A stretch of 64,000 bases of DNA, taken from Burkholderia metallica. GTDB taxonomy: Bacteria > Pseudomonadota > Gammaproteobacteria > Burkholderiales > Burkholderiaceae. Of the stretch, positions 9,288-17,532 are shown piece by piece (the first letter of the stretch is position 1; the number at the start of each line of letters is the position of its first letter). The notes below the pieces were generated by a model. It did no database searches, was not told the DNA's origin, and worked only from the letters and a program-made list of their open reading frames with translations. The stretch spans positions 868,001 to 932,000 of the forward strand of contig NZ_CADFDB010000001.1 of NCBI RefSeq assembly GCF_902832845.1, written 5' to 3'. The translations under genes and the position numbers were made by a program.

Positions 9288-10922
9288 TTACACGGCGGCC
9301 GGTTGCCAGCGCGGCGCGGCGGGTTCCTGCGCGTGCAGGCCAGGCGACGTTGCCTGCGAACCGGACGGCATCCGGAACGCGGCGACCGTTTCGGACAGCT
9401 CCCGGCCTTGCGCTTCGAGCGACTTCGACGCGGCCGCGGCCTGCTCGACGAGCGCCGCGTTCTGCTGCGTGGTCTCGTCCATCTGCGTGATCGTCAGGTT
9501 CACCTGGTCGATGCCGCGGCTTTGCTCCGCCGATGCGGCCGCGATCTCGCCCATGATGTCCGTCACGCGCGCGACGGCCTGCGTGACGTCCGACATCGTC
9601 TTGCCGGCTTCGCCGGCGAGCGCCGAGCCGTCGCGGATCGTCTGCACCGAGGCGGAAATCAGTTCCTTGATTTCCTTCGCCGCCGTCGACGAGCGCTGCG
9701 CGAGACTGCGCACTTCGCTCGCGACCACCGCGAAACCGCGGCCCTGTTCGCCCGCGCGCGCCGCTTCGACGGCCGCATTCAGCGCGAGGATGTTGGTCTG
9801 GAATGCGATGCCTTCGATGATGCCGGTGATGTCGGCGATCTTCGACGAGCTGTGGCCGATCTCCGTCATCGTGTCGACCACGCGGCCGACCACCGAGCTG
9901 CCGCGATGCGCGACGTCCGATGCGTTCGCGGCGAGCGTGCTCGCCTGTTGCGCGTTCTCCGCGTTCAGCCGCACCGTCGACGTGAATTCCTCCATCGTCG
10001 CGGCGGTTTCCTGCAGCGACGCGGCCTGTTCCTCGGTGCGCTGGCTCAGGTCGAGGTTGCCCGATGCGATCTCGCTCACCGCATGCGCGATGCTGTTCGA
10101 CGAATCGCGCACGCGGCCGACGATGCCGATCAAGCGCTCGTTCATCGTCCGCAGCGCATCGAGCAGATCGCGCGTCTCGTCGTTGCCGCTCACGTGGATG
10201 TGGCTGCCGAGATCGCCGTTCGCGACCGTGCGCGCGACGTCCACGGCCGTGCCGATCGGCACGGTGATCTTGCGCGTCAGCCACAGGCCGCCGCATCCCG
10301 CGACCACGATCGCGATCAGGCAGATGCCGGCCAGCAGGTTGCGCTCTATCTCGTAGCGGTCCGCGAACTGCTGCGCGATCGCGCGTTCGCGTTCGTGCGT
10401 ATAGGTCGCGTAGGCGTCGGTCGCGCGCACCAGTTGCGCGAGCAACGGGCGGCAGTTGTCGTCGATGTCGGCGGCCGCCTCGTCTTTCTTGCCGGCCTGC
10501 GCGAGCCCGACGATGCGCAGCGCGACGGGCCCGTAGCGGGTTTCGATGCGCACGATGTCGGCCACGAGTTCGCGTGCGCGATCGGAGGTGTCGGTCGCGT
10601 TCGCCATCATGTCCTTGAGTTTCGCGAGGTGGTCCTGCACGTCCTTGTGCGCCTGGTTCACCTCGGCCAGTTCGAGCTCGACATCGGACGGCTTGGTCAC
10701 GAGCACGAGGTTGCGCGCAGCGATCGCGCGCCGGTCGACCGCGGTGCGGATCTGCGCGGACAGCGTCGCGCGCGCATTGATGCCGTTCATGTAGCCGGAG
10801 AATTCGGTGTTCGTATCGGATAGCGCCTTGAGTGCCATGCCCGACACGATCACGACGATCGCGGCAAGCAGGCCGAAGCCGCCAAGGAGTTTTGTTTTGA
10901 TGCTCATTCTGGCGATTTTCAC
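9288..10922 (-). CDS. Methyl-accepting chemotaxis protein
   Basis: A 544-residue transmembrane chemoreceptor. Two membrane segments (about residues 12-33 and 192-212) enclose a helical periplasmic sensor of about 155 residues of the four-helix-bundle type. A HAMP domain follows, then the signalling domain with the highly conserved hairpin tip IAFQTNILALNAAVEAARAG and RSLAQRSSTAAKEIK. It would signal to CheA/CheW; the ligand is unknown. The C-terminus (PAAPRWQPAAV) lacks a CheR-docking pentapeptide of the NWETF kind. The start is a GTG at 10922 with AGAGG upstream; an ATG five codons later (10907) is the alternative. An FNR/Anr-type box 157 bases upstream suggests oxygen-linked expression. Confidence 0.93.
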   Translation of the reverse strand: MKIARMSIKTKLLGGFGLLAAIVVIVSGMALKALSDTNTEFSGYMNGINARATLSAQIRTAVDRRAIAARNLVLVTKPSDVELELAEVNQAHKDVQDHLAKLKDMMANATDTSDRARELVADIVRIETRYGPVALRIVGLAQAGKKDEAAADIDDNCRPLLAQLVRATDAYATYTHERERAIAQQFADRYEIERNLLAGICLIAIVVAGCGGLWLTRKITVPIGTAVDVARTVANGDLGSHIHVSGNDETRDLLDALRTMNERLIGIVGRVRDSSNSIAHAVSEIASGNLDLSQRTEEQAASLQETAATMEEFTSTVRLNAENAQQASTLAANASDVAHRGSSVVGRVVDTMTEIGHSSSKIADITGIIEGIAFQTNILALNAAVEAARAGEQGRGFAVVASEVRSLAQRSSTAAKEIKELISASVQTIRDGSALAGEAGKTMSDVTQAVARVTDIMGEIAAASAEQSRGIDQVNLTITQMDETTQQNAALVEQAAAASKSLEAQGRELSETVAAFRMPSGSQATSPGLHAQEPAAPRWQPAAV

Positions 10923-11078
10923 AGTGTGCCTCTGTGCGTGTGGTTGGCGAATCGAGTTTATTGTTCGAACCGATACAGGCTCGTGCCGGAATTAACGGGT
11001 ATATCGGATCAATCTTTACCCATTGAAAACCCTGATATTAGTTTTTTTAGCGATGGAAGCCTTGCCGGACGGACGTTC

Positions 11079-11092
11079 TTGATTTAGATCAA
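11079..11092. promoter_or_regulatory. FNR/Anr box upstream of chemoreceptor
   Basis: TTGATTTAGATCAA is a perfect match to the TTGAT-N4-ATCAA consensus bound by FNR/Anr/CRP-superfamily oxygen sensors. The candidate -10 (TAATAT, 11040-11035) would put the start near 11028 and the box near -57, a class-I-like distance. This suggests the receptor is induced when oxygen is low. Confidence 0.6.
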
Positions 11093-11339
11093 AAATCGCC
11101 GCAGCGCCCGTGATTCAAAGGTTTATATGTGGAATTGGGAACCTCTTTTCATGGGTGAAACAGAAGCAATGCTTTTGCTAATAATCGTATGATGAATCTG
11201 TTTCGATTTACGGATGAATAACCGGATTATTTTGAGAATTGAGAGGAAGGGGAGTCGGGACGCAGGTTTGGCCTGCACCGCGCGATTGGCGGGATAGACC
11301 GATAAATACGGATTCGCGGCGCAGGGGGCGCCGGAAAGC

Positions 11340-11363
11340 GGCCCGCGGCGGGCGCCGCGGGCC
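11340..11363 (-). terminator. Hairpin after the TonB receptor gene
   Basis: A perfect 9-bp inverted repeat, GGCCCGCGG with complement and a 6-base loop, begins 9 bases after the receptor stop codon. Read on the minus strand it is followed by GCTTTCC, only a weak T run. Confidence 0.5.
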
Positions 11364-11372
11364 GTGGGAGGG

Positions 11373-13451
11373 TCAGAACGTGGTGCGCAATCCGGCCATC
11401 ACGCTGCGGCCGCCTTGTGGCGCGAAGCCGCGCACGACCGACGTCGCATAGCGGATGTCCTGGTTCGTCAGGTTGTCGCCGCGCAGGTACGTGAGCCAGT
11501 GCGTCGCGCCGACGCGGAACTTGTAGGTCAGCATCACGCCGAGCGACGTGTAGCCGTCCGTCGAGAAGTCGTTGTCGGGCACGCGATGCTGCGACCACGC
11601 ATGCGTGACCTGCGCGCGTGCGCCGAACGGGCCGTAGCCGTAGTCGGCCGCGAGCGTCGCACGCAGCGGCGCGATGCGCGGCAGCGGCTGGCCCGTGTCG
11701 ACGTTGCGCGCGTGCGTGTAGTCGGCCGTCAGTTCCAGGTCGACCGTATGGCCGCGCCGCGCGAACGCGCGCCACTTGCCGTCCAGCTCGATGCCGTAGA
11801 ACTCGGCGCGCACGCCGCGATAGATCGCCTCGTTGAGCGCACCGTCGGTGCCGGGCGCGACCGGTTCGTCGTCGCCGTCCACCACGCGGCCCGTGTTGTA
11901 TTCGGTCAGGTAGTTCGAGAAGCGGTTGTAGAACACGCCGACGCTGCCGCGATTCGGGCCGCTCGCATAGCGCAGCGACAGGTCGGTCGACACCGCCTTT
12001 TCCTTCGACGCGTTCGGGTTGCCGATCAGGAACTGGCCGGTCGCATCGTGCGGGCCGTTCGAATACAGCTCGTAGAAGGTCGGCGCGCGTTCGGTGTACG
12101 CGACGTTGGCCGCCACCGACCACACCGGGGTGAGCGAGAACAGCGCGCCGGCCGACAGGCTGCCCGCATTGAATTCCCGCGGCTGCGCGCCCGCGAATTT
12201 CTCGACGCCGGCCGGATCGGGATCGACCTTCACGTGCTCGAAACGGCCGCCGACGCTCAGCTTGAGCGCCGGGACGACCTGCCATTCCTCGAGGCCGAAC
12301 AGCGCGACGCTGTTCGTGCGCGTGGACGGCACGAGCATCTCGTCGCCCAGCGCGGAGAACGTGTTCTGCCCGAACTGCACGCCGATCGCGCCTTCGAACG
12401 GGCCGATCTTGCGATGCGTCGCCTCGATGCGCGCCTCGTAGCCGCGATTGCGGAAGGTGGTCGCGGTTTCGCCGTTGTCGACTTCCTTGTGGCGGTAGTC
12501 GGTGTACGCGAAATCGAACTTCAGCTTCGTGAACGGCCCGCTCAGGTTGCGCACCTCGGACGCGAGCGCGAGACGTTCCTGGCGCATCCGCAGCCGCACG
12601 TCGCTTTCCGCGACGGAACCGTAGTTCGATTCGTAGCCGCTGTAGGACAGTCCCGCGAAGCCGTCCGCCCACGTGTACGACGCGCCGACCGCGCCGCCGT
12701 GCACACGGCCGTCGCTGTTCGGCACGTTGCCTTCCGGCTGCGGCGTGTCGGGGCCGTCGATCGCGCGCTGCGCGCTGCTGCGCGCATAGCCGGGGATGCG
12801 CAGCTTGCTCGTTTCGTGGTCGAACGCGTCGACGTGGAACGCGAAGCGGCCGTTGCCGCCTTCGACCTGCGCGGCGCCCGCGCGCATCGAGTTCGCGCCG
12901 CCGTAGCGCGCGTCGAGCGCACCCGTCACGCCCTGGATCGCTTCGCGCGGAATCCGGTTGTCGATCGTGTTGACGACGCCGCCCACCGCGTTGCCGCCAT
13001 ACAGCAGCGCGGCCGGCCCGCGCACGATCTCGACGCGCTCGATCGACAGCGGGTCCTGCGGCACCGCATGGTCGTACGACAGCGACGATGCATCGTAGGC
13101 CGCGACGCCGTTCTGCAGCAGCCGGATCCGGTCGCCGTCCATCCCGCGGATGATCGGGCGGCCGACCATCGGCCCGTAGGTAGTGGTGGATACGCCGGGC
13201 AGCCCGTTGAGCGTTTCGCCGAGCGAATCGGCCTGGCGGCGCGTCAGCGCATCGCCGGAAAGCTGGACGGTCGGCGCGATCAGTTCGCCGTCGCCGAGCG
13301 GGTTCGCGGTCACGAAGATCGGCGCGAGCGCGGTGGTCGGCGGCGTGCCGGAGGCGGCTGGCGCATCGGTCTGCGCGTGCGCGACGGCGGCGAACAGCAT
13401 CAGCGAAAGGGACGAGAGCGGGCGTAGCGGTAGACGAGGGAGGTCGCGCAT
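11373..13451 (-). CDS. TonB-dependent outer-membrane receptor, ZnuD-like
   Basis: 692 residues: signal peptide of about 26 residues ending AVAHAQ, a plug domain (about 45-165) and a 22-strand-type barrel closing on a terminal phenylalanine (AGLRTTF). The plug carries IIRGMDGDRIRLLQNG, DASSLSYDHAVPQDPLSIE and VEIVRGPAALLYGGNAVGG. The DASSLS-DHAV segment is characteristic of the ZnuD-type zinc/haem receptors rather than siderophore receptors, so zinc uptake energised by TonB is the best guess. No siderophore or metal-permease genes are adjacent. A 17-base palindrome 160 bases upstream (13613-13629) could be a metal-repressor operator. The start is ATG 13451; the ribosome site is weak. Confidence 0.85.
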   Translation of the reverse strand: MRDLPRLPLRPLSSLSLMLFAAVAHAQTDAPAASGTPPTTALAPIFVTANPLGDGELIAPTVQLSGDALTRRQADSLGETLNGLPGVSTTTYGPMVGRPIIRGMDGDRIRLLQNGVAAYDASSLSYDHAVPQDPLSIERVEIVRGPAALLYGGNAVGGVVNTIDNRIPREAIQGVTGALDARYGGANSMRAGAAQVEGGNGRFAFHVDAFDHETSKLRIPGYARSSAQRAIDGPDTPQPEGNVPNSDGRVHGGAVGASYTWADGFAGLSYSGYESNYGSVAESDVRLRMRQERLALASEVRNLSGPFTKLKFDFAYTDYRHKEVDNGETATTFRNRGYEARIEATHRKIGPFEGAIGVQFGQNTFSALGDEMLVPSTRTNSVALFGLEEWQVVPALKLSVGGRFEHVKVDPDPAGVEKFAGAQPREFNAGSLSAGALFSLTPVWSVAANVAYTERAPTFYELYSNGPHDATGQFLIGNPNASKEKAVSTDLSLRYASGPNRGSVGVFYNRFSNYLTEYNTGRVVDGDDEPVAPGTDGALNEAIYRGVRAEFYGIELDGKWRAFARRGHTVDLELTADYTHARNVDTGQPLPRIAPLRATLAADYGYGPFGARAQVTHAWSQHRVPDNDFSTDGYTSLGVMLTYKFRVGATHWLTYLRGDNLTNQDIRYATSVVRGFAPQGGRSVMAGLRTTF

Positions 13452-13612
13452 GGTTGGTGAATCGGTTGGAATCGGATCGGATAACGAGCGATGCGGGTCA
13501 CGGCTGGATACGATATATTGTTGCGTCTGCGACGCGCAGTGACCCGTTGGACCTCGCTCGGCGAGGCTCGACTACCCGAGGTTGAACGGCGTCAGGCGGG
13601 CGAGCACCCGGC

Positions 13613-13629
13613 ATGATATGTTATATCAT
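13613..13629. promoter_or_regulatory. 17-base palindrome between TonB receptor and adhP
   Basis: ATGATATGTTATATCAT has perfect 7-base arms around GTT, in an otherwise GC-rich region, about midway between two divergent genes. The GTTATA core recalls Zur/Fur-superfamily operators, but it does not match a consensus I can quote exactly, so the regulator is uncertain. Confidence 0.45.
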
Positions 13630-13718
13630 TGCAAATTCCAAGCAGCTGGCGGGATTCTGTCAGGTTTCCGTCGGATGGGTGAAATGGCGGCGGCCATCGC
13701 CGTGCATCGTCCCGCGTG

Positions 13719-13759
13719 TTGATACGTATCAACGTCGTTCGATTCCGAATCCGGATACT
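13719..13759 (+). promoter_or_regulatory. Anr/FNR-dependent class II promoter of adhP
   Basis: TTGATACGTATCAA (13719-13732) is a perfect FNR/Anr box, inside the longer 16-base palindrome GTTGATACGTATCAAC. GATACT at 13754-13759 fits a -10; the implied start near 13767 places the box centre at about -41.5, the exact class II geometry. adhP starts 58 bases after the box. Confidence 0.75.
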
Positions 13760-13790
13760 GGATCGCTTACCGACCAGGCAGGAGCGACCC

Positions 13791-14819
13791 ATGACCCAGA
13801 CCATGAAAGCGGCCTTCGTGCACGCATTCGGCGAACCGCTACGCATCGAGGAGGTGCCCGTGCCGATGCCGGGGCCCGGCCAGATTCTCGTCAACATCCA
13901 CGCGTCGGGCGTGTGCCATACCGATCTGCACGCGGCCGACGGCGACTGGCCGGTCAAGCCGTCGCTGCCGTTCATTCCGGGCCATGAAGGCGTGGGCATC
14001 GTCGCGGCGGTCGGCGCGGGCGTCACGCATGTGCGCGAAGGCGATCGCGTGGGCGTGCCCTGGCTCTACACGGCCTGCGGCCATTGCGAGTACTGCCACA
14101 CGGGTTGGGAAACGCTGTGCCACGGCCAGCAGAACACCGGCTATTCGGTGAACGGCAGCTACGCGGAATACGTGCTGGCCGATCCCGACTACGTCGGCCA
14201 TTTGCCCGCGCAGGTTGCGTTCGACGAGATCGCGCCGATCCTGTGCGCGGGCGTCACCGTCTACAAGGGCATTCGCGTGACCGATACGCGCCCGGGCCAG
14301 TGGCTCGCGATTTCCGGTATCGGCGGCCTCGGGCACGTGGCCGTGCAGTACGCGCGCGCGATGGGCCTGCACGTCGCGGCCATCGACATTTCACCCGACA
14401 AGCTCGCGCTGGCGCGGCAGCTCGGCGCACAACTGACGATCGACGCGTCGGTCGACGATCCGGCCAAGGTCATCCAGAAGGAGATCGGCGGCGCGCACGG
14501 CGTGCTCGTCACGGCCGTGTCCCGCAGCGCGTTCGCGCAGGCGCTCGGAATGGTGCGGCGCGGCGGCACGGTGGCGCTGAACGGCTTGCCGCCCGGCGAT
14601 TTCCCCTTGCCGATCTTCTCGACCGTGCTGAACGGCATCACCGTGCGCGGGTCGATCGTCGGTACGCGGCGCGACCTGCAGGAATCGCTCGATTTCGCGG
14701 CCGACGGCCTGGTGCGCGCACATATCCATCGCGACCGGCTCGGCAACATCAACGACGTGTTCGCGAAACTGCGCGCAGGCAAGGTCGACGGCCGCATCGT
14801 GCTGACCGACATGCATTGA
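13791..14819 (+). CDS. adhP: Zinc-dependent alcohol dehydrogenase AdhP
   Basis: A 342-residue medium-chain dehydrogenase that oxidises primary alcohols such as ethanol or propanol with NAD, or runs in reverse to regenerate NAD under oxygen limitation. Catalytic zinc ligands are Cys42 (GVCHTD), His65-Glu66 (PGHEGVG) and Cys152; structural zinc ligands are Cys96, 99, 102 and 110 (CGHCEYCHTGWETLC). The NAD-binding motif GIGGLG is at 176-181 and is followed by Asp199 (AAIDIS), which selects NAD over NADP. ATG 13791 has GGAG eight bases upstream; the longer open frame runs through the promoter and is rejected. The Anr-type promoter upstream predicts low-oxygen induction. Confidence 0.93.
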   Translation: MTQTMKAAFVHAFGEPLRIEEVPVPMPGPGQILVNIHASGVCHTDLHAADGDWPVKPSLPFIPGHEGVGIVAAVGAGVTHVREGDRVGVPWLYTACGHCEYCHTGWETLCHGQQNTGYSVNGSYAEYVLADPDYVGHLPAQVAFDEIAPILCAGVTVYKGIRVTDTRPGQWLAISGIGGLGHVAVQYARAMGLHVAAIDISPDKLALARQLGAQLTIDASVDDPAKVIQKEIGGAHGVLVTAVSRSAFAQALGMVRRGGTVALNGLPPGDFPLPIFSTVLNGITVRGSIVGTRRDLQESLDFAADGLVRAHIHRDRLGNINDVFAKLRAGKVDGRIVLTDMH

Positions 14820-14868
14820 TGCGATGTACGCAGCACGTGCCGTCGACGGCGCGACGGCGTCGCGCTGC

Positions 14869-15300
14869 TTATCGTTCCGCCGGAAACCGCTCCTGCAGCG
14901 CATGCAGCCAGCGCGCGACGACATCGAGTTCGTCGTCGGAAAACCCGTCGCACAGCTTGCCGTTGAGTTCGCGCAGCAGCACGCGCGCACGCTTGAGCGC
15001 CGCATGGCCTTCGTCGGTCAGGTACAACCGCGTCGCGCGGCCGTCGTCCGAGTCGGCGTGACGCGTGATCAGGCCGGCTTTCGCCATCCGGTCGGCGAGC
15101 CCCGTCATCGCGGACGGCGCAAGCTGCAGCGCGGCGCCGACTTCGCCGACCAGCGCGCCGTCCTGTTTCGCGAGGCAGAACAGCGCGCCGGCCTGCGCGG
15201 CGCTCGCGTGCGTGTCGGTCTCCGCCTTGCGGTCGATCCAGCGCTGCACGCGCCGCTGGCCGATGTTCAACAGGAAAAACAGTCGTCGGTCTTCGCTCAA
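14869..15300 (-). CDS. MarR-family transcriptional regulator
   Basis: A 143-residue winged-helix regulator: helical dimer region at both ends and a DNA-binding core VGEVGAALQLAPSAMTGLADRMAKAGLI followed by the wing DSDDGRATRLYLTDEG. It starts at a TTG (15300) that overlaps the TGA stop of the upstream hydrolase gene (TTGA), with GGGAA six bases before; no ATG exists in a suitable place, so translational coupling is likely. MarR proteins usually repress their own operon and release on binding an aromatic or oxidant signal. The two palindromes in front of the hydrolase gene are the natural operator candidates. Confidence 0.88.
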   Translation of the reverse strand: MSEDRRLFFLLNIGQRRVQRWIDRKAETDTHASAAQAGALFCLAKQDGALVGEVGAALQLAPSAMTGLADRMAKAGLITRHADSDDGRATRLYLTDEGHAALKRARVLLRELNGKLCDGFSDDELDVVARWLHALQERFPAER

Positions 15301-16214
15301 GCTGGGTTCCCGGCTGCAATGAAAAGAGAGGGGCGGCCCGCGGCGCGCGGCGTGTCCAGTGCCTGCGCGAGCCAGTCTGCCACGCCGGGCCACAGCACGG
15401 CGCCGGGGCGGCTGCGGAAGAAGCCCATGTGCCCGACCGGGCCGCTGCCCGCCGCATGCGGATCGATCTGGCGGCGCTCGACCGCCGCGCGGGTCAGATA
15501 GCTTACCAGCAGCCCGATCGCGGTCGGGTTCGCCCACGGGTCGTCGTCGAAGCCGAGCGCGAGGATCGGCAACTGCTGTTTCGCGTAGCGCTCGGCCGCG
15601 CCGAGCGTCGGATCGTCGAAGAAATAGTGCGGCAGCGTCGTCCAGCGGCTCCATTCGCGGAACACGCCGGCCGGCATGTCCTCGCCGAGCCCGAGCCGCT
15701 TGCCGGGCACGTAGCCGAGCAGCGCCGCCATCAATGGGCCGAGGACGCGCAGGATCAGCCGCACCTTCACGCGTTCGGCCGCCTGCATGATCAGCCGCGT
15801 GCTGCCCGCGTGCGCGGCGACGAGCACGGCCGCGCGCAGGTACGGCGTGGCGGCGGACAGCCCGATCGCATGTCCGCCGACGCTATGGCCGACCGCCAGC
15901 AGCGGCAAACCTTCGTACGCCTGCCGCGCCCACGCAGTCGCGCCGCCCACGTCGAGTTCCATCCAGTCGCGCATGCGGGCCTTCAGCGCGCTCAGGCGCG
16001 CGGGCCGCGACGCGCCGATGCCGCGGTAGTTGTAGGTGAGCGCCGCGAAGCCGCGTTCGGTCAGGAAGCGCGCGAAGCCCGCATACAGCCGCTCCGGCAC
16101 GGCCGTGGCCGGATGGATCAGCACCAGCGCGCGCGGCTCGGCGTCGGGCGACCACAGCGTGCCGTGCAGCACGTAGCCGTCGGCGGCGGAAAACGTGATG
16201 GGTTCAGCGGTCAT
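15297..16214 (-). CDS. Alpha/beta hydrolase
   Basis: 305 residues. It has a serine nucleophile elbow (AVGHSVGGHAIGL, near residue 110), the oxyanion strand ALVLIHPATAVPE, YNYRGIGAS, and a C-terminal His in GHMGFFR; the Asp acid is probably in the LALGFDDDPWA segment. Family members of this type are uncharacterised serine hydrolases of the peptidase-S9-like alpha/beta group, acting on esters or amides. ATG 16214 has GAGGA upstream. It is the first gene of a two-gene operon with a marR regulator (4-base overlap), preceded by paired operators, so it is probably induced by its substrate. The substrate is unknown. Confidence 0.85.
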   Translation of the reverse strand: MTAEPITFSAADGYVLHGTLWSPDAEPRALVLIHPATAVPERLYAGFARFLTERGFAALTYNYRGIGASRPARLSALKARMRDWMELDVGGATAWARQAYEGLPLLAVGHSVGGHAIGLSAATPYLRAAVLVAAHAGSTRLIMQAAERVKVRLILRVLGPLMAALLGYVPGKRLGLGEDMPAGVFREWSRWTTLPHYFFDDPTLGAAERYAKQQLPILALGFDDDPWANPTAIGLLVSYLTRAAVERRQIDPHAAGSGPVGHMGFFRSRPGAVLWPGVADWLAQALDTPRAAGRPSLFIAAGNPA

Positions 16215-16235
16215 GGCCGTCCTCGTCCGGGGAGT

Positions 16236-16283
16236 TATTTCGTATGCGAAATATAGTTCGGGATTTATTTCGTGCGCGAAATA
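16236..16283. promoter_or_regulatory. Paired palindromic operators TATTTC-N6-GAAATA
   Basis: Two 18-base palindromes, TATTTCGTATGCGAAATA (16236-16253) and TATTTCGTGCGCGAAATA (16266-16283), have centres exactly 30 bases apart (about three helix turns), 22 bases upstream of the hydrolase ATG. They are probably bound by the MarR protein of this operon. The same motif recurs at 30378-30395. Confidence 0.7.
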
Positions 16284-16514
16284 TCTGTCGAGGATTCATT
16301 CGAACCGCGTTCCGGCAAGCGCGCCGGACGGCATTCGGCGCCGCCGGTCACGTCATAAAACATTTGCATCTTTGCATAGAAGAATATTGCGTTTGTTTCA
16401 TGATGAAGATCGCCGTATCTTCACCGGTTCCATCCGTTCCGCCGGCCGCCGTGCACGGTGGATCGCGAGTCGCCGCCATCGCGCGGCCGTTTGCCAACTC
16501 TCCGGGAGATCACG
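16284..16514 (+). other. Leader region of the sulfonate-type binding protein
   Basis: Part of the 300-base divergent spacer 16215-16514. An A+T-rich patch contains two TTTGCAT repeats 8 bases apart (16363-16369 and 16371-16377), possibly a regulator site or the promoter. No definite -35/-10 pair or gene. Confidence 0.35.
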
Positions 16515-17480
16515 TTGTCGAGCCGAATCGTCATGGCGCTCTTGCTGGCGCTCGCCGCGCAGCCGGGCATGGCCAAGGACACCGTCACGCTGCGCGTCGG
16601 TGAACAGAACTACTTCAACATCCAGGCGTCGATGGAGGCGTCCGGCGTGCTGAAGGACCTGCCTTACACGATCGAGTGGAAGCATTTCCAGGCCGCCGCG
16701 CCGGTGGCCGAATCGCTGAACGGCAATGCGATCGACGTCGGCTTCCTCGGCGATTCCGCGCTGCTGACGCTGGCCGCGCGAGGTGCGCCGGTGAAGGTGG
16801 TCGCCGTGTCGCGGCAGAGCCTCGACGGCGTCGCGATCCTCGTGCCGAAGGATTCGCCGGTGCGCACCGTGGCCGACCTGCAGGGCAAGACCGTCGCCGT
16901 CTGGCGCGGCGCGTGGAGCCAGCAGCTGGTGCTGCGCGCGCTGGAGCATGCGGGCCTGCGCGCGGATTCGGTCAAGTACGCATACCTGATGCCGATCGAT
17001 GCGACCAACGCGCTCGCGAACGGCTCGGTCGACGCGGTGTCGCTGTGGGAGCCGTTCGTCAGCACGCTCGCGTTGCGGCAGGGCGCGCGGCCCATCACCA
17101 CCGCGCAGGGCTTGATGCCCGCGCTGAGCTTCGTCGCCGCGAACGAGCAGGCCGCAACCGGCAAGCGCGCCGAGATCACGGATTTCCTGAAGCGCGTGGT
17201 AGCCGCGCGCCAGTGGGTCGACAGCCATCCGCGCGAGTACGCGGACCTGTGGGCGAAGCGCGCGAAGCTCGAACCCGATGTCGCGTATCGCTGGCTCGGC
17301 AACGCGAAGCAGCGCGTGGGCCCGGTCGACGAGACAGCCGCGAAGGACGCGCAGAACACGGCCGACTTCCTTCACAAGGCCGGCGTGATTCCGGCCGCGT
17401 ACGACACGTCGAAGCTGCTCGACCGCTCGTATGCGGGCGCGTTCGCGGCGCCTGCGCAGAAGGCGGCCGCCGCGCAGTAA
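16515..17480 (+). CDS. ABC transporter substrate-binding protein, aliphatic sulfonate type
   Basis: A 321-residue periplasmic binding protein of the SsuA/TauA/NMT1 family. The signal peptide is residues 1-20 (SRIVMALLLALAAQPGMA). Family features follow: LRVGEQNYFN, VGFLGDSALLTLAARGAPVKVVAVSR, DLQGKTVAVWRGAW and VDAVSLWEPF. Proteins of this kind deliver sulfonates, taurine or related sulfur/nitrogen compounds to an ABC importer. The start is a TTG at 16515 after GGGAG; the longer ATG frame adds a non-signal extension. It is followed 52 bases later by an LLM monooxygenase, but no permease or ATPase gene is adjacent, so it must share a transporter encoded elsewhere. Confidence 0.85.
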   Translation: MSSRIVMALLLALAAQPGMAKDTVTLRVGEQNYFNIQASMEASGVLKDLPYTIEWKHFQAAAPVAESLNGNAIDVGFLGDSALLTLAARGAPVKVVAVSRQSLDGVAILVPKDSPVRTVADLQGKTVAVWRGAWSQQLVLRALEHAGLRADSVKYAYLMPIDATNALANGSVDAVSLWEPFVSTLALRQGARPITTAQGLMPALSFVAANEQAATGKRAEITDFLKRVVAARQWVDSHPREYADLWAKRAKLEPDVAYRWLGNAKQRVGPVDETAAKDAQNTADFLHKAGVIPAAYDTSKLLDRSYAGAFAAPAQKAAAAQ

Positions 17481-17532
17481 GCGGACCATCCCGACCACGA
17501 ATTCCGATCGAAAACCACGAGGACACCCCGAC

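Larger units (their letters stand above)
10923..11372 (-). other. A+T-rich control region of the chemoreceptor gene
   Basis: 450 bases with a marked A+T-rich stretch (about 11020-11235), unusual for this window. It contains the Anr-type box at 11079-11092, a possible -10 TAATAT on the minus strand (11040-11035), and at its right end the TonB-receptor terminator. No gene is seen. Confidence 0.5.

Noticed and set aside
16371-16392. TTTGCAT repeats considered as a -35/-10 promoter
   Set aside because: No acceptable -10 at 16-18 bases from either repeat.
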